From JBGAQP01 sp044220635 (lineage in GTDB: Bacteria > Pseudomonadota > Gammaproteobacteria > Burkholderiales > Usitatibacteraceae): DNA of 64,000 bases. Of the stretch, positions 6,994 to 14,639 are shown in pieces (position 1 is the stretch's first letter; each line of letters starts with the position of its first letter). Below the pieces are notes generated by a model. It saw nothing but the letters and a program-made list of their open reading frames with translations, did not search any database and had not been told where the DNA came from. The translations under genes and the position numbers were made by a program. The stretch spans positions 1 through 64,000 of the forward strand of contig JBGAQP010000023.1 of NCBI GenBank assembly GCA_044220635.1, written 5' to 3'.

Positions 6994-7734
6994 TCAATCC
7001 CCCTCGATCCAGATGAAGGCGCCCATGCGCCCGCTCTCCTTCCCGCGCCGGTGGGAGAAGAAGCGATGGGTCTCGGAGTGCGTGCAGAAGCCCCCGCCGT
7101 GGACCCGGGCCACGCCCGCGCGCTCGAGGCGCCGGCGCGCGAGGGCGTAGAGATCCGCGAGGTACTTGCCGGGGCGGTGCGCCGCGAAGGCCTCGCCCGC
7201 GCCGGGGTCGCCCGCGACGAAGGCCTCGCGCACCTCGGGGCCCACCTCGAAGGCGCGCGGCCCGATGGCGGGCCCCATCCAGGCGATCAGCCGTCCCGGG
7301 TCCGTGCCCATGGCGGCCACGGTGTTCTCGAGGACGCCGGCGGCGAGCCCGCGCCATCCCGCGTGGGCCGCGGCGACCCGGGCGCCGTGCTCGTCGCACA
7401 GCAGGACCGGGAGGCAATCGGCGACGAGTACCGCGCACACCGCGCCCGCGGCGCGCGCCACGGCGGCATCCGCGGGATGGGAGGGATCGCGCGCGGCGGC
7501 GTCGACCACCGAAGTTCCATGCACCTGGAGGAGCCACGCGGGCTCCGCGGGCAGGTGCGCGCGCACCCGGCGGCGGTTCTCCGCGACGCGCGCCGGGTCG
7601 TCTCCGCCCCGGATGCCGAGGTTGAGGCTCGCGAAGGCGCCCTCGCTCACGCCCCCGTGGCGCGTCGTGACGAAGGCGCGCACCCGCGGCGGGGCGGGCC
7701 ACTGCGGGACGATCCACTCGGGATGCGCGCTCAC
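6994..7734 (-). CDS. pgeF: Peptidoglycan editing factor / multicopper-like laccase-domain protein
   Basis: PgeF (formerly YfiH, polyphenol-oxidase family) corrects peptidoglycan precursors that carry the wrong first amino acid. The 246-residue protein shows VTTRHGGVS near the N-terminus, LQVHGT, the ADCLPVLL motif with the metal-binding Cys, AAHAGWRGL, and the late GFCTHSE and FFSHRR. These supply the family's His/Cys metal site. GTG 7734 overlaps the rluD stop in a GTGA, so translation is likely coupled to rluD, a common pairing in proteobacteria. Confidence 0.93.
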   Translation of the reverse strand: MSAHPEWIVPQWPAPPRVRAFVTTRHGGVSEGAFASLNLGIRGGDDPARVAENRRRVRAHLPAEPAWLLQVHGTSVVDAAARDPSHPADAAVARAAGAVCAVLVADCLPVLLCDEHGARVAAAHAGWRGLAAGVLENTVAAMGTDPGRLIAWMGPAIGPRAFEVGPEVREAFVAGDPGAGEAFAAHRPGKYLADLYALARRRLERAGVARVHGGGFCTHSETHRFFSHRRGKESGRMGAFIWIEGD

Positions 7735-8681
7735 GGCTTCGCGAGGTCCGCGAGGAGCGCGCGGAAATCCGCGGGCAACGGCGACTCGAAGCGCAGCACC
7801 TTGCCGCTCGCGGGATGGCGGAAGGCGAGTTTCCAGGCGTGCAGCGCCTGGCGGCCGAGCCGGCGCGCGCCGCGAGCGCCGTAGTCGGGGTCTCCCTCGA
7901 GGGGGTGGCCGATCTCGGCCAGGTGCACGCGGATCTGGTGCGTGCGCCCCGTCTCGAGGTCGCACTCGAGCAGCGTGTGGGCCGCGAAGCGCCGCTTCAC
8001 CCGGTAGTGCGTGACCGCGGGCTTGCCGGTGCCCACCACCGCCATGCGCGTGCGCGCCCTCGGGTGGCGGCCGATGGGCGCCTCGATGGTCCCGTCGCCC
8101 GCGACACGCCCCCGCGCGAGGGCGAGGTAGGTGCGCCTGACGGTGCGCGCCTGCAGCTGGCGCACGAGGTCCGCCTGCGCGAGTTCCGTCTTCGCCACCA
8201 CGAGCAGGCCGCTCGTCTCCTTGTCCAGGCGGTGCACGATGCCCGCCCGCGGCAGTCGCGCGAGGCCGGGGGCGTGGTGCAGGAGGGCGTTGAGCATCGT
8301 GCCGGCCCAGTTGCCGCTGCCCGGATGCACCACGAGGCCCGCGGGCTTGTCGACGACGAGCACTTGCGCGTCCTCGTGCACGATCGCGAGCGGGATCGCC
8401 TCGGCCCGGAACGCCTCCTCCTCGGGGCGCGGGGCGAGGCGCACCTCGACCGCCTCGCCGCTCGCCAGGCGCGCCCGGGGCGCCAGGCGCTCGCCGTCCA
8501 CCCGCACGTGGCCCTCGGCGATCAGCTTCGCGAGGCGGCTCCTCGAGTGCTCCGGGAGCAGCCTCGCGAGCGCCTGGTCGAGGCGCAGCCCCGCGAATGC
8601 CGGCGGGACCGTGAGGCGCACGAGCCGGCCGGGGGCGTCGGGCGCGGTATAATTCGCCTCCCCGGGAACAGGATTCACCAT
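7731..8681 (-). CDS. rluD: 23S rRNA pseudouridine synthase RluD
   Basis: RluD converts uridines of helix 69 in 23S rRNA (1911, 1915, 1917 in E. coli) to pseudouridine. An N-terminal S4 RNA-binding domain (LRLDQALARLLPEHSRSRLAKLI...G) precedes the catalytic domain, whose RLDKETSGL motif holds the catalytic Asp. GRTHQIRVHL and the late HAWKLAF also fit. The start is uncertain. ATG 8681 gives 316 residues but overlaps the divergent bamD start by two bases, while GTG 8621 would leave room for the bamD promoter and lose only a non-conserved leader. Neither has a good Shine-Dalgarno. Its stop overlaps pgeF. Confidence 0.9.
   Translation of the reverse strand: MVNPVPGEANYTAPDAPGRLVRLTVPPAFAGLRLDQALARLLPEHSRSRLAKLIAEGHVRVDGERLAPRARLASGEAVEVRLAPRPEEEAFRAEAIPLAIVHEDAQVLVVDKPAGLVVHPGSGNWAGTMLNALLHHAPGLARLPRAGIVHRLDKETSGLLVVAKTELAQADLVRQLQARTVRRTYLALARGRVAGDGTIEAPIGRHPRARTRMAVVGTGKPAVTHYRVKRRFAAHTLLECDLETGRTHQIRVHLAEIGHPLEGDPDYGARGARRLGRQALHAWKLAFRHPASGKVLRFESPLPADFRALLADLAKP
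8648..8653 (+). promoter_or_regulatory. Candidate -10 element of bamD
   Basis: A perfect TATAAT lies 26 bases before the bamD ATG, leaving room for an AGGA Shine-Dalgarno at 8670-8673. No convincing -35 is present at 16-18 bases upstream. It falls inside the rluD leader if rluD starts at 8681. Confidence 0.45.
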
Positions 8682-9480
8682 GAAGCGAAGTGTAACGGCA
8701 TTGGCGGCGCTGCTGATCGCGCTGGCGGCGGGCGGCTGCGGGATGTTCGCCGACAAGGGTGACGTGCAGAAGGAATGGGGCCCGCAGGAGTTCTACAACG
8801 CCGCCCGGGACGAGCTCGCCGGGGCCAACTACGGCAACGCCATCAAGCTCTTCGAGCAGCTCGAGTCGAAGTTCCCCTTCGGGCGCTTCGCCCAGCAGGC
8901 GCAGATCGAGATCGCCTACGCGTACTACAAGGACGGCGACTCCGCGCAGTGCATCTCGTCCGTCGAGCGCTTCGTCAAGCAGCACCCGAACCACGCCAAC
9001 GTGGACTACGCGCTCTACCTGAAGGGGCTCGCGCTCTTCAAGGAGGACCTGGGACCGCTCGCGCGCGTCATCAGCCAGGACCTCGCCGACCGCGACCCGA
9101 AGGCCGCCCGCGAGTCCTTCGAGGTGTTCAAGGACCTCGTGACGCGCTTCCCCGACAGCCGCTACACGGACGACGCGCGCGCGCGCATGGCCTACCTCGT
9201 CGACGCCCTCGCCCGCCACGAGGTGCACGTCGCGCAGTACTACCTCAAGCGCGGCGCCTACGTCGCGAGCGCGAACCGCGCCCAGGGCGTGCTCACCCGC
9301 TTCCCGAACGCGCCCACGCGCCGCGACGCCCTCGACGTCATGGTCGAGGCCTACGACCGCATGGGCATGACGGACCTGCGCGACGACGCCAAGCGCGTGC
9401 TCGCGCGCAATTTCCCCGGCGATCCCCTCGGCGAGGCGGGCCGGAACACGACCAAGCCGTGGTGGAAGTTCTGGCAGTAG
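8680..9480 (+). CDS. bamD: Outer membrane assembly lipoprotein BamD
   Basis: BamD is the essential lipoprotein partner of BamA in the beta-barrel assembly machine on the inner face of the outer membrane. The 266-residue product has a signal peptide with the lipobox LAAGGC, then tetratricopeptide repeats: FYNAARDEL, YGNAIKLFEQLESKFPFG and the FPDSRYTDDARARM / HEVHVAQYYLKRGAYVAS stretch typical of BamD. AGGA lies 6 bases before ATG 8680. Divergent from rluD, as in many beta- and gammaproteobacteria. A GC-rich hairpin without a T tract (9485-9501) separates its stop from convergent ppk1. Confidence 0.95.
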   Translation: MKRSVTALAALLIALAAGGCGMFADKGDVQKEWGPQEFYNAARDELAGANYGNAIKLFEQLESKFPFGRFAQQAQIEIAYAYYKDGDSAQCISSVERFVKQHPNHANVDYALYLKGLALFKEDLGPLARVISQDLADRDPKAARESFEVFKDLVTRFPDSRYTDDARARMAYLVDALARHEVHVAQYYLKRGAYVASANRAQGVLTRFPNAPTRRDALDVMVEAYDRMGMTDLRDDAKRVLARNFPGDPLGEAGRNTTKPWWKFWQ

Positions 9481-9505
9481 GCGCCGGGCGCACCGCGCCC
9501 GCGAC

Positions 9506-11605
9506 TCAGGTCTTCATCGCGAGCTTGCGCAGCAGCTCCACCTGGGCGCAGCGCGCCTTCGCGCGCCCGCGCTTGCGCCGCTCGTAGCTCCCGTCGGGCC
9601 GCATCGTCCAGGCCTGGGTGTTGTCGGCGAGGTAGGGTTTGAGTCCCTCGCGGATCACGCGCCGGGCGAGCTTGGGCTCGAGGACCGGGAAGCACAGCTC
9701 GATGCGGCGGAAGAAGTTGCGGTCCATCCAGTCCGCGCTCGCGAGGTAGACCTTCGACTCGCCCCCGTTGCGGAAGTGGAAGATCCGGGTGTGCTCGAGG
9801 AACCGCCCGATCACGGAGCGCACGCGGATGTTGTCGGAAATCCTCGGCACGCCCGGGCGCAGGGCGCACACCCCGCGCACGACGAGGTCGATCTTCACCC
9901 CCGCCTGGGAAGCCCGGTAGAGGGCCTCGATCGTGACCGGCTCCTGGAGCGCGTTCATCTTCGCGACGATCCGCGCGGGCTTGCCGGAACGGGCGATGCG
10001 CGCCTCGTCGTCGATCGCGGCGATGATGCGCTCGTGCAGCGTGAAGGGCGCCTGCCAGACGTGCTTGAGGCGCGTGACCTTGCCCAACCCCGTGAGCTGC
10101 TGGAAGACGTCGTTCACGTCGGAGCACACCGGCTCGCGGCAGGTGAGCAGGTCGAAATCCGTGTAGAAGCGCGCGGTGCGCGGGTGGTAGTTGCCGGTGC
10201 CCAGGTGCGCGTAGCGCACGAGCCGGCCCTCCTCGCGCCGCACCACCAGCGCCATCTTGGCGTGGGTCTTGTGCCCGACCACGCCGTAGACCACGTGCGC
10301 GCCCACCTCCTCGAGGCGCGCCGCCCAGTTGATGTTCGCCTCCTCGTCGAAGCGCGCCATCAGCTCCACGACCACCGTCACCTCCTTGCCCGCGCGCGCC
10401 GCGTCGATCAGGGTCTGCATGATCACGGAGTCGGTGCCGGTGCGGTAGACCGTCTGCTTGATCGCCACCACCTGGGGATCGCGCGCCGCTTCGCGGATGA
10501 AATCGATCACCGGCGCGAAGGACTGGAAGGGCCGGTGCAGGAGCACGTCGCCCTTGCGGATGGTGGAGAAGAGGTCCTTGGATTTCGCGATCGCCTTCGG
10601 GATCCCCGGCTGGAAGGGCTTGTAGAGGAGGTCTCCCCGCTCGACCTTGTCGGGGATGTTGATCAGGCGCACGAGGTTCACGGGGCCGGCGACGCGGTAG
10701 AGGTCGTCCTCCTCGAGGCCGAACTGCTCGAGGAGGAAGCGCACCATCTCCTCGGGCATGTTGTCGGCCACTTCCAGGCGCACCGCGTCGCCGAAGTGGC
10801 GCTGCGGCAGCTCCCCCTGCAGGGCCTTGCGCAGGTCCTTCACCTCCTCCTCCTCGACGAAGAGGTCGGAGTTGCGGGTCACGCGGAACTGGTAGCAGCC
10901 CTGCACGTTCATGCCCGCGAAGAGCTCGCTCACGTGCGCGTGCAGGATCGAGCTGAGGAACACGAAGTCGTAGGGCCCCGCGGCCGCGCCCTTCGGCAGG
11001 CGGATCGCGCGGGGCAGCACCCGCGGGGCCTGCACGATCGCCGCGCGCGAGTCGCGCCCGAAGGCGTCGCGCCCCACGAGCGAGACCGCGAAGTTGAGGC
11101 TCTTGTTGAACACGCGCGGGAAGGGATGCGCGGGGTCGAGGCCGATGGGCGTGAGCACCGGCATCACCTCGCGGAAGAAGAAGTCGCGCACCCAGGCCTG
11201 CTGCGCCGCGCTCCAGGCGCTGCGGCGGATGAAGCGGATGCCCTCCTTCGCGAGCGCCGGGAGGATCTCGCCGTTGAGGAGCGCGTACTGGCGGTCGACG
11301 AGCGCGTGCGCCTCGCGCGCGACCTGCCGGAACACCTCGCGCGGGGTGAGCCCGTCGGGCCCGGTGGCTTCCGACCCGAACTTGATCTGCTCCTTCACGC
11401 CCGAGAGGCGGATCTCGAAGAACTCGTCGAGGTTCGAGGAGACGATGCACAGGAACCGCAGGCGCTCGAGCAGGGGCACGCCGCGGTCCTCGGCCTGCGC
11501 GAGCACCCGACGGTTGAAGGCGAGCGCCTGGAGCTCGCGGTTGAGGAAATGCTCCGGGGGCAGTCGCGAGGCCTGCGTCGGCTCGGATTTCGGCTTCCTG
11601 CCCAT
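9506..11605 (-). CDS. ppk1: Polyphosphate kinase 1
   Basis: PPK1 reversibly transfers the ATP gamma-phosphate to polyphosphate through a phosphohistidine. The 699-residue protein begins with the N-domain motif FLNRELQALAFNRRVLAQA, followed by SSNLDEFFEIR. Further on are KQTVYRTG, ELMARFDEEANI, the catalytic-His loop HLGTGNYHPRTARFYTDF, and the C-terminal domain with ASADWMDRNFFRRIE. I chose ATG 11605 because it lies just before the conserved domain; the frame is open to 11722, but that would overlap the ppx upstream region. It is divergent from ppx, so synthesis and breakdown of polyphosphate are encoded back to back. Confidence 0.96.
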   Translation of the reverse strand: MGRKPKSEPTQASRLPPEHFLNRELQALAFNRRVLAQAEDRGVPLLERLRFLCIVSSNLDEFFEIRLSGVKEQIKFGSEATGPDGLTPREVFRQVAREAHALVDRQYALLNGEILPALAKEGIRFIRRSAWSAAQQAWVRDFFFREVMPVLTPIGLDPAHPFPRVFNKSLNFAVSLVGRDAFGRDSRAAIVQAPRVLPRAIRLPKGAAAGPYDFVFLSSILHAHVSELFAGMNVQGCYQFRVTRNSDLFVEEEEVKDLRKALQGELPQRHFGDAVRLEVADNMPEEMVRFLLEQFGLEEDDLYRVAGPVNLVRLINIPDKVERGDLLYKPFQPGIPKAIAKSKDLFSTIRKGDVLLHRPFQSFAPVIDFIREAARDPQVVAIKQTVYRTGTDSVIMQTLIDAARAGKEVTVVVELMARFDEEANINWAARLEEVGAHVVYGVVGHKTHAKMALVVRREEGRLVRYAHLGTGNYHPRTARFYTDFDLLTCREPVCSDVNDVFQQLTGLGKVTRLKHVWQAPFTLHERIIAAIDDEARIARSGKPARIVAKMNALQEPVTIEALYRASQAGVKIDLVVRGVCALRPGVPRISDNIRVRSVIGRFLEHTRIFHFRNGGESKVYLASADWMDRNFFRRIELCFPVLEPKLARRVIREGLKPYLADNTQAWTMRPDGSYERRKRGRAKARCAQVELLRKLAMKT

Positions 11606-11708
11606 CGGCTCGGGACCGCTCGCGTGAAGTTTCCGTGACGGGGATTCGGGCGGGGGTTCCGTGTCATACTGCCCGCCGACGGGCGCGCTCGCGCCCCTCA
11701 CCCTCTCG

Positions 11709-13193
11709 ATGGAATATACCACCCTCGCCGCGGTCGACCTCGGGTCGAACAGCTTCCACCTCGAGATCGCGCGGGTCGTCGACGACCAGCTCTACCCCCT
11801 CGACTCGCTCAAGGAGACCGTGCGCCTCGGCGGCGGCCTCACGCCGGACAAGCGGCTCGAGGCCGCCGCCCAGGACCGGGCGCTCGCGGCGCTGCGCAGG
11901 TTCTCGGAGCGCATCGCGGGGATGCCGCGCGAGGCGGTGCGCGTGGTGGGCACGAACACGCTGCGCGTGGCCAAGAACGCCCGCGAGTTCATCGCCGCGG
12001 CCGAATCCGCCCTCGGCTGCCCCGTCGAGGTGATCAGCGGGCGCGAGGAGGCCCGCCTCATCTACCTCGGCGTCGTGCATTCGATCCCGATCTCCGGCCA
12101 GAACCGGCTCGTGGTGGACATCGGCGGGGGCTCGACGGAGTTCATCATCGGCAACAAGCTGCGCACGAAGGTGGTCGAGAGCCTCTACATGGGCTGCGTG
12201 AGCTGGACGCGGCGCTTCTTCCCGGACGGCCGCGTGGACAAGAAGTCCTTCAAGGCCGCGGAGCTCGCCGCCCGCGAGCACGTGCAGACGCTCGTCGCAC
12301 GATTCGAGAAGGAGGGCTGGAAGGAGGCGCTCGCCTCCTCGGGCACCGCGCGCTCGCTCTCGGAGGTGATGCGCGCCTCGGGCGTCGCGGACTCCGGGAT
12401 CACGGCCGACGGGCTCGCGTGGCTGCGCGACGAGCTCGTCTCCGCGGGCGAGCTCAAGCGCCTCGCGCTCCCGGGGCTTCGCGAGGACCGCGCGCCGGTG
12501 TTCGCCGGCGGGGCCGCCATCATGTCGGGGATCTTCGCGGAGCTCGAGCTCAAGCGCATGGCGGTCGCCGAGGGGGCGCTGCGCCAGGGCGTGCTCTGGG
12601 ACCTCCTCGGGCGGGTGCACCACCGCGACATCCGCGAGGTGACGGTCGAGCAATTCGGGCGCCGCTACCACGTCGACCAGGCGCAGTCGCAGCGCGTGGG
12701 CCAGCTCGCCCGCGCGATCCTCAAGGGCCTGGGCCTCGGCGGCGGCGAGGAGGGCCACGCGGCCGCGAGCTTCCTCGACTGGGCGGCGAAGCTGCACGAG
12801 ATCGGCATCTCGATCTCCCAGGGCGCCTACCACAAGCACAGCGCCTACATCCTCGCCAACGCCGACATGCCCGGGTTCTCGCGCGAGGAGCAGGGGTGGC
12901 TTTCGAACCTGGTGCTCGCGCAACGCGGGCGCCTTTCGAAGATGAAGGCGGCCTTCGCCGACGACGAGCGCCTCGCCGCCCTCGCCTTCTGCCTGCGCCT
13001 GCCGGTGATCGTCTACCGCAGCCGCCGGTCGCTGAAGCTGCCGAAGATGAAGGCCGCGATGCGCCCGAAGGGCTTCCGCCTCGAGATCGACGGCCGCTGG
13101 CTCGAGGAGAACACGCTGGTGGCGATCGCCCTCGAGCGTGAGCGCGAGGAGTGGGACTCCGTCGGCCTCGAGCTCGAGGTCCTCGAGACCTGA
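11709..13193 (+). CDS. ppx: Exopolyphosphatase (Ppx/GppA family)
   Basis: Ppx removes terminal phosphates from polyphosphate; family members can also hydrolyse pppGpp. The 494-residue protein has the ASKHA-fold phosphate motifs AAVDLGSNSFHLEIAR at the start and VVDIGGGSTEF near residue 135. The central YMGCVSWTRRFF and a C-terminal HD-like helical domain with AAKLHEIGISISQGAYHKH follow, as in long Ppx/GppA proteins. ATG 11709 precedes the first motif by seven residues; an upstream in-frame ATG at 11661 adds a poorly conserved leader. Convergent with sixA, 8 bases between stops. Context next to ppk1 favours Ppx over GppA. Confidence 0.92.
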   Translation: MEYTTLAAVDLGSNSFHLEIARVVDDQLYPLDSLKETVRLGGGLTPDKRLEAAAQDRALAALRRFSERIAGMPREAVRVVGTNTLRVAKNAREFIAAAESALGCPVEVISGREEARLIYLGVVHSIPISGQNRLVVDIGGGSTEFIIGNKLRTKVVESLYMGCVSWTRRFFPDGRVDKKSFKAAELAAREHVQTLVARFEKEGWKEALASSGTARSLSEVMRASGVADSGITADGLAWLRDELVSAGELKRLALPGLREDRAPVFAGGAAIMSGIFAELELKRMAVAEGALRQGVLWDLLGRVHHRDIREVTVEQFGRRYHVDQAQSQRVGQLARAILKGLGLGGGEEGHAAASFLDWAAKLHEIGISISQGAYHKHSAYILANADMPGFSREEQGWLSNLVLAQRGRLSKMKAAFADDERLAALAFCLRLPVIVYRSRRSLKLPKMKAAMRPKGFRLEIDGRWLEENTLVAIALEREREEWDSVGLELEVLET

Positions 13194-13201
13194 GGAAACG
13201 C

Positions 13202-13645
13202 TCAGTCCAGGAGGTCCGGGTTGAGGACGGCGCGCAGCGTGGCCTCGCCGCCGCCGCGGCTCGCGAACCACCAGATCGCGCCCTTCTTGATGGAGATCTC
13301 GGAGGCCGCGCCCACGAGCCGGGCGGCGACCTGCCCGAGGGTGGGCTGGTGGCCGACGATCACGACGGAGGCCCCGGCACCCGGCCATCCCGCCTCGCGC
13401 AGGATCGCCTGGGGGCCCGCCCCGGTCCCGAGGGCATCGCGCACGTCATAGGGCAGCGCGAGCGGCTTCACGGTCTGCAGCGCGCGCTTCGCCGGGCTCG
13501 AGAGGATGCGCCATTCGCCCGCGAGCCGCGGGCGCAGCCACTCGGCCATGCGCTTCGCCTGCCTGCGCCCGCGCTTGGTGAGCGCGCGCTCGAGGTCCTC
13601 GAGCCCGTCTTCCGCCTCGGCGTGCCGCCAGAGAATCAGGTCCAT
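13202..13645 (-). CDS. sixA: Phosphohistidine phosphatase, SixA-like
   Basis: SixA dephosphorylates phosphohistidine in signalling proteins such as histidine phosphotransfer domains or PTS components. The 147-residue product is a histidine phosphatase with the RHAEAED nucleophile motif at the N-terminus, TKRGRRQAKRMAEWL, SSPAKRALQT, and the second catalytic His in VIVGHQPTLGQVA. Length matches SixA (about 160). It is convergent with ppx. The substrate here is unknown. Confidence 0.85.
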   Translation of the reverse strand: MDLILWRHAEAEDGLEDLERALTKRGRRQAKRMAEWLRPRLAGEWRILSSPAKRALQTVKPLALPYDVRDALGTGAGPQAILREAGWPGAGASVVIVGHQPTLGQVAARLVGAASEISIKKGAIWWFASRGGGEATLRAVLNPDLLD

Positions 13646-13697
13646 GCGCCATTGTCCGCCAATCCGGGCGCACGCGGAGCGGGGCGCAGCCCCGCGC

Positions 13698-14639
13698 TCA
13701 CTCCGGCCCCGGCTCGGGCAGCGCGCGCCCGCCGCGCGTGGTGAGCGCGATCCCGCCCAGGATGAGGGCGATCCCCACGACGTGGAAGAGCTCGATGCGC
13801 TCGTCGAGGAAAAGCCACGCGAGGAGTGCGCCGAAGGGGGGCATCAGGTGCACGAAGATGCCCGCCACGTTCGCTCCCACCTCGGCCACGGCGCGGTTCC
13901 AGAAGATGTAGCCGATGAACGAAGGGAAGATCCCGAGGTAGGCCATCGCGGCCGCGGTGGCCGGCGTGAAGCGCACGTGGCCCTCCAGGAACGCCATCTC
14001 GAAGGCGAAGAGCGGGGTGAGCAGCACCACGCCCACGCAGCCGCAGCACGCGAGCAGCGCGAGCCCCGGGATCTCGGGGGGCTTGAGCCGCAGGAAGATC
14101 GTGTACGCCGCCCAGAACACCATCCCGGCGAGCACGATGAGGTCGCCCTTGTTGAGCGTGAGCGCGGCGATCACCTCGAGGTCGCCGCGCGTGAGGATCG
14201 CCGCTACGCCCAGGATCGAGATGCCCACGCCCGCGGCCTGCACGCGCGTGATCGTGTCGCGGTAGACGAGCCAGCCCATGAGGATGATGAGGACCGGGAT
14301 CGCGCTGTTGAGGATCACGCCGTTGGTCGCGGTCGTGTAGTGCAGGCCCACGTAGGCGAAGGCGTTGTGCAGGCCCGTGCCCCAGAACGCGAGCCAGGCG
14401 ACGGTCTTCCAGTGCCTGCGGATCGCGCCCGCGTGGGCGCGGATGAGCGGCCAGGCGAAGGGCATCATCACCGCCACCGCGACGACCCAGCGGATGAAGG
14501 TGAGCGCGAGCGGCGAGACCTCGCCGACGAGGGCGCGGCCGATCACCCAGTTGAGCGACCAGAAGAGCGCGGTGAGCGTGAGCAGCAGGTACGGCGAGGC
14601 GTACCGGGGCCAGCGCGCCGCGGCGCTAGGAGAGCGCAC
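13698..14639 (-). CDS. DMT-superfamily (EamA) transporter
   Basis: The 313-residue protein has ten predicted membrane helices in two EamA repeats, each beginning with the family pattern (FWSLNWVIGRAL...SPLALTFIRW and FWAAYTIFLRL). Such carriers usually export metabolites or amino acids; no substrate can be named from the sequence. The GTG start at 14639 lies inside the 3' end of the upstream ABC permease gene (14-base overlap), so translation may be coupled to it. Confidence 0.85.
   Translation of the reverse strand: MRSPSAAARWPRYASPYLLLTLTALFWSLNWVIGRALVGEVSPLALTFIRWVVAVAVMMPFAWPLIRAHAGAIRRHWKTVAWLAFWGTGLHNAFAYVGLHYTTATNGVILNSAIPVLIILMGWLVYRDTITRVQAAGVGISILGVAAILTRGDLEVIAALTLNKGDLIVLAGMVFWAAYTIFLRLKPPEIPGLALLACCGCVGVVLLTPLFAFEMAFLEGHVRFTPATAAAMAYLGIFPSFIGYIFWNRAVAEVGANVAGIFVHLMPPFGALLAWLFLDERIELFHVVGIALILGGIALTTRGGRALPEPGPE

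Noticed and set aside
6977..7717. Long N-terminal extension of the ZIP transporter frame
   Set aside because: This part is a shadow of pgeF in another frame and has no membrane or metal-site features.
9485..9501. CGGGCGC/GCGCCCG hairpin between bamD and ppk1
   Set aside because: It lies between convergent genes but lacks T runs, so intrinsic termination is not supported.
11630..11680. Possible Pho box between ppk1 and ppx
   Set aside because: One TGTCAT half-site is present, but the second is about 26 bases away rather than 11, so the pattern is not met.
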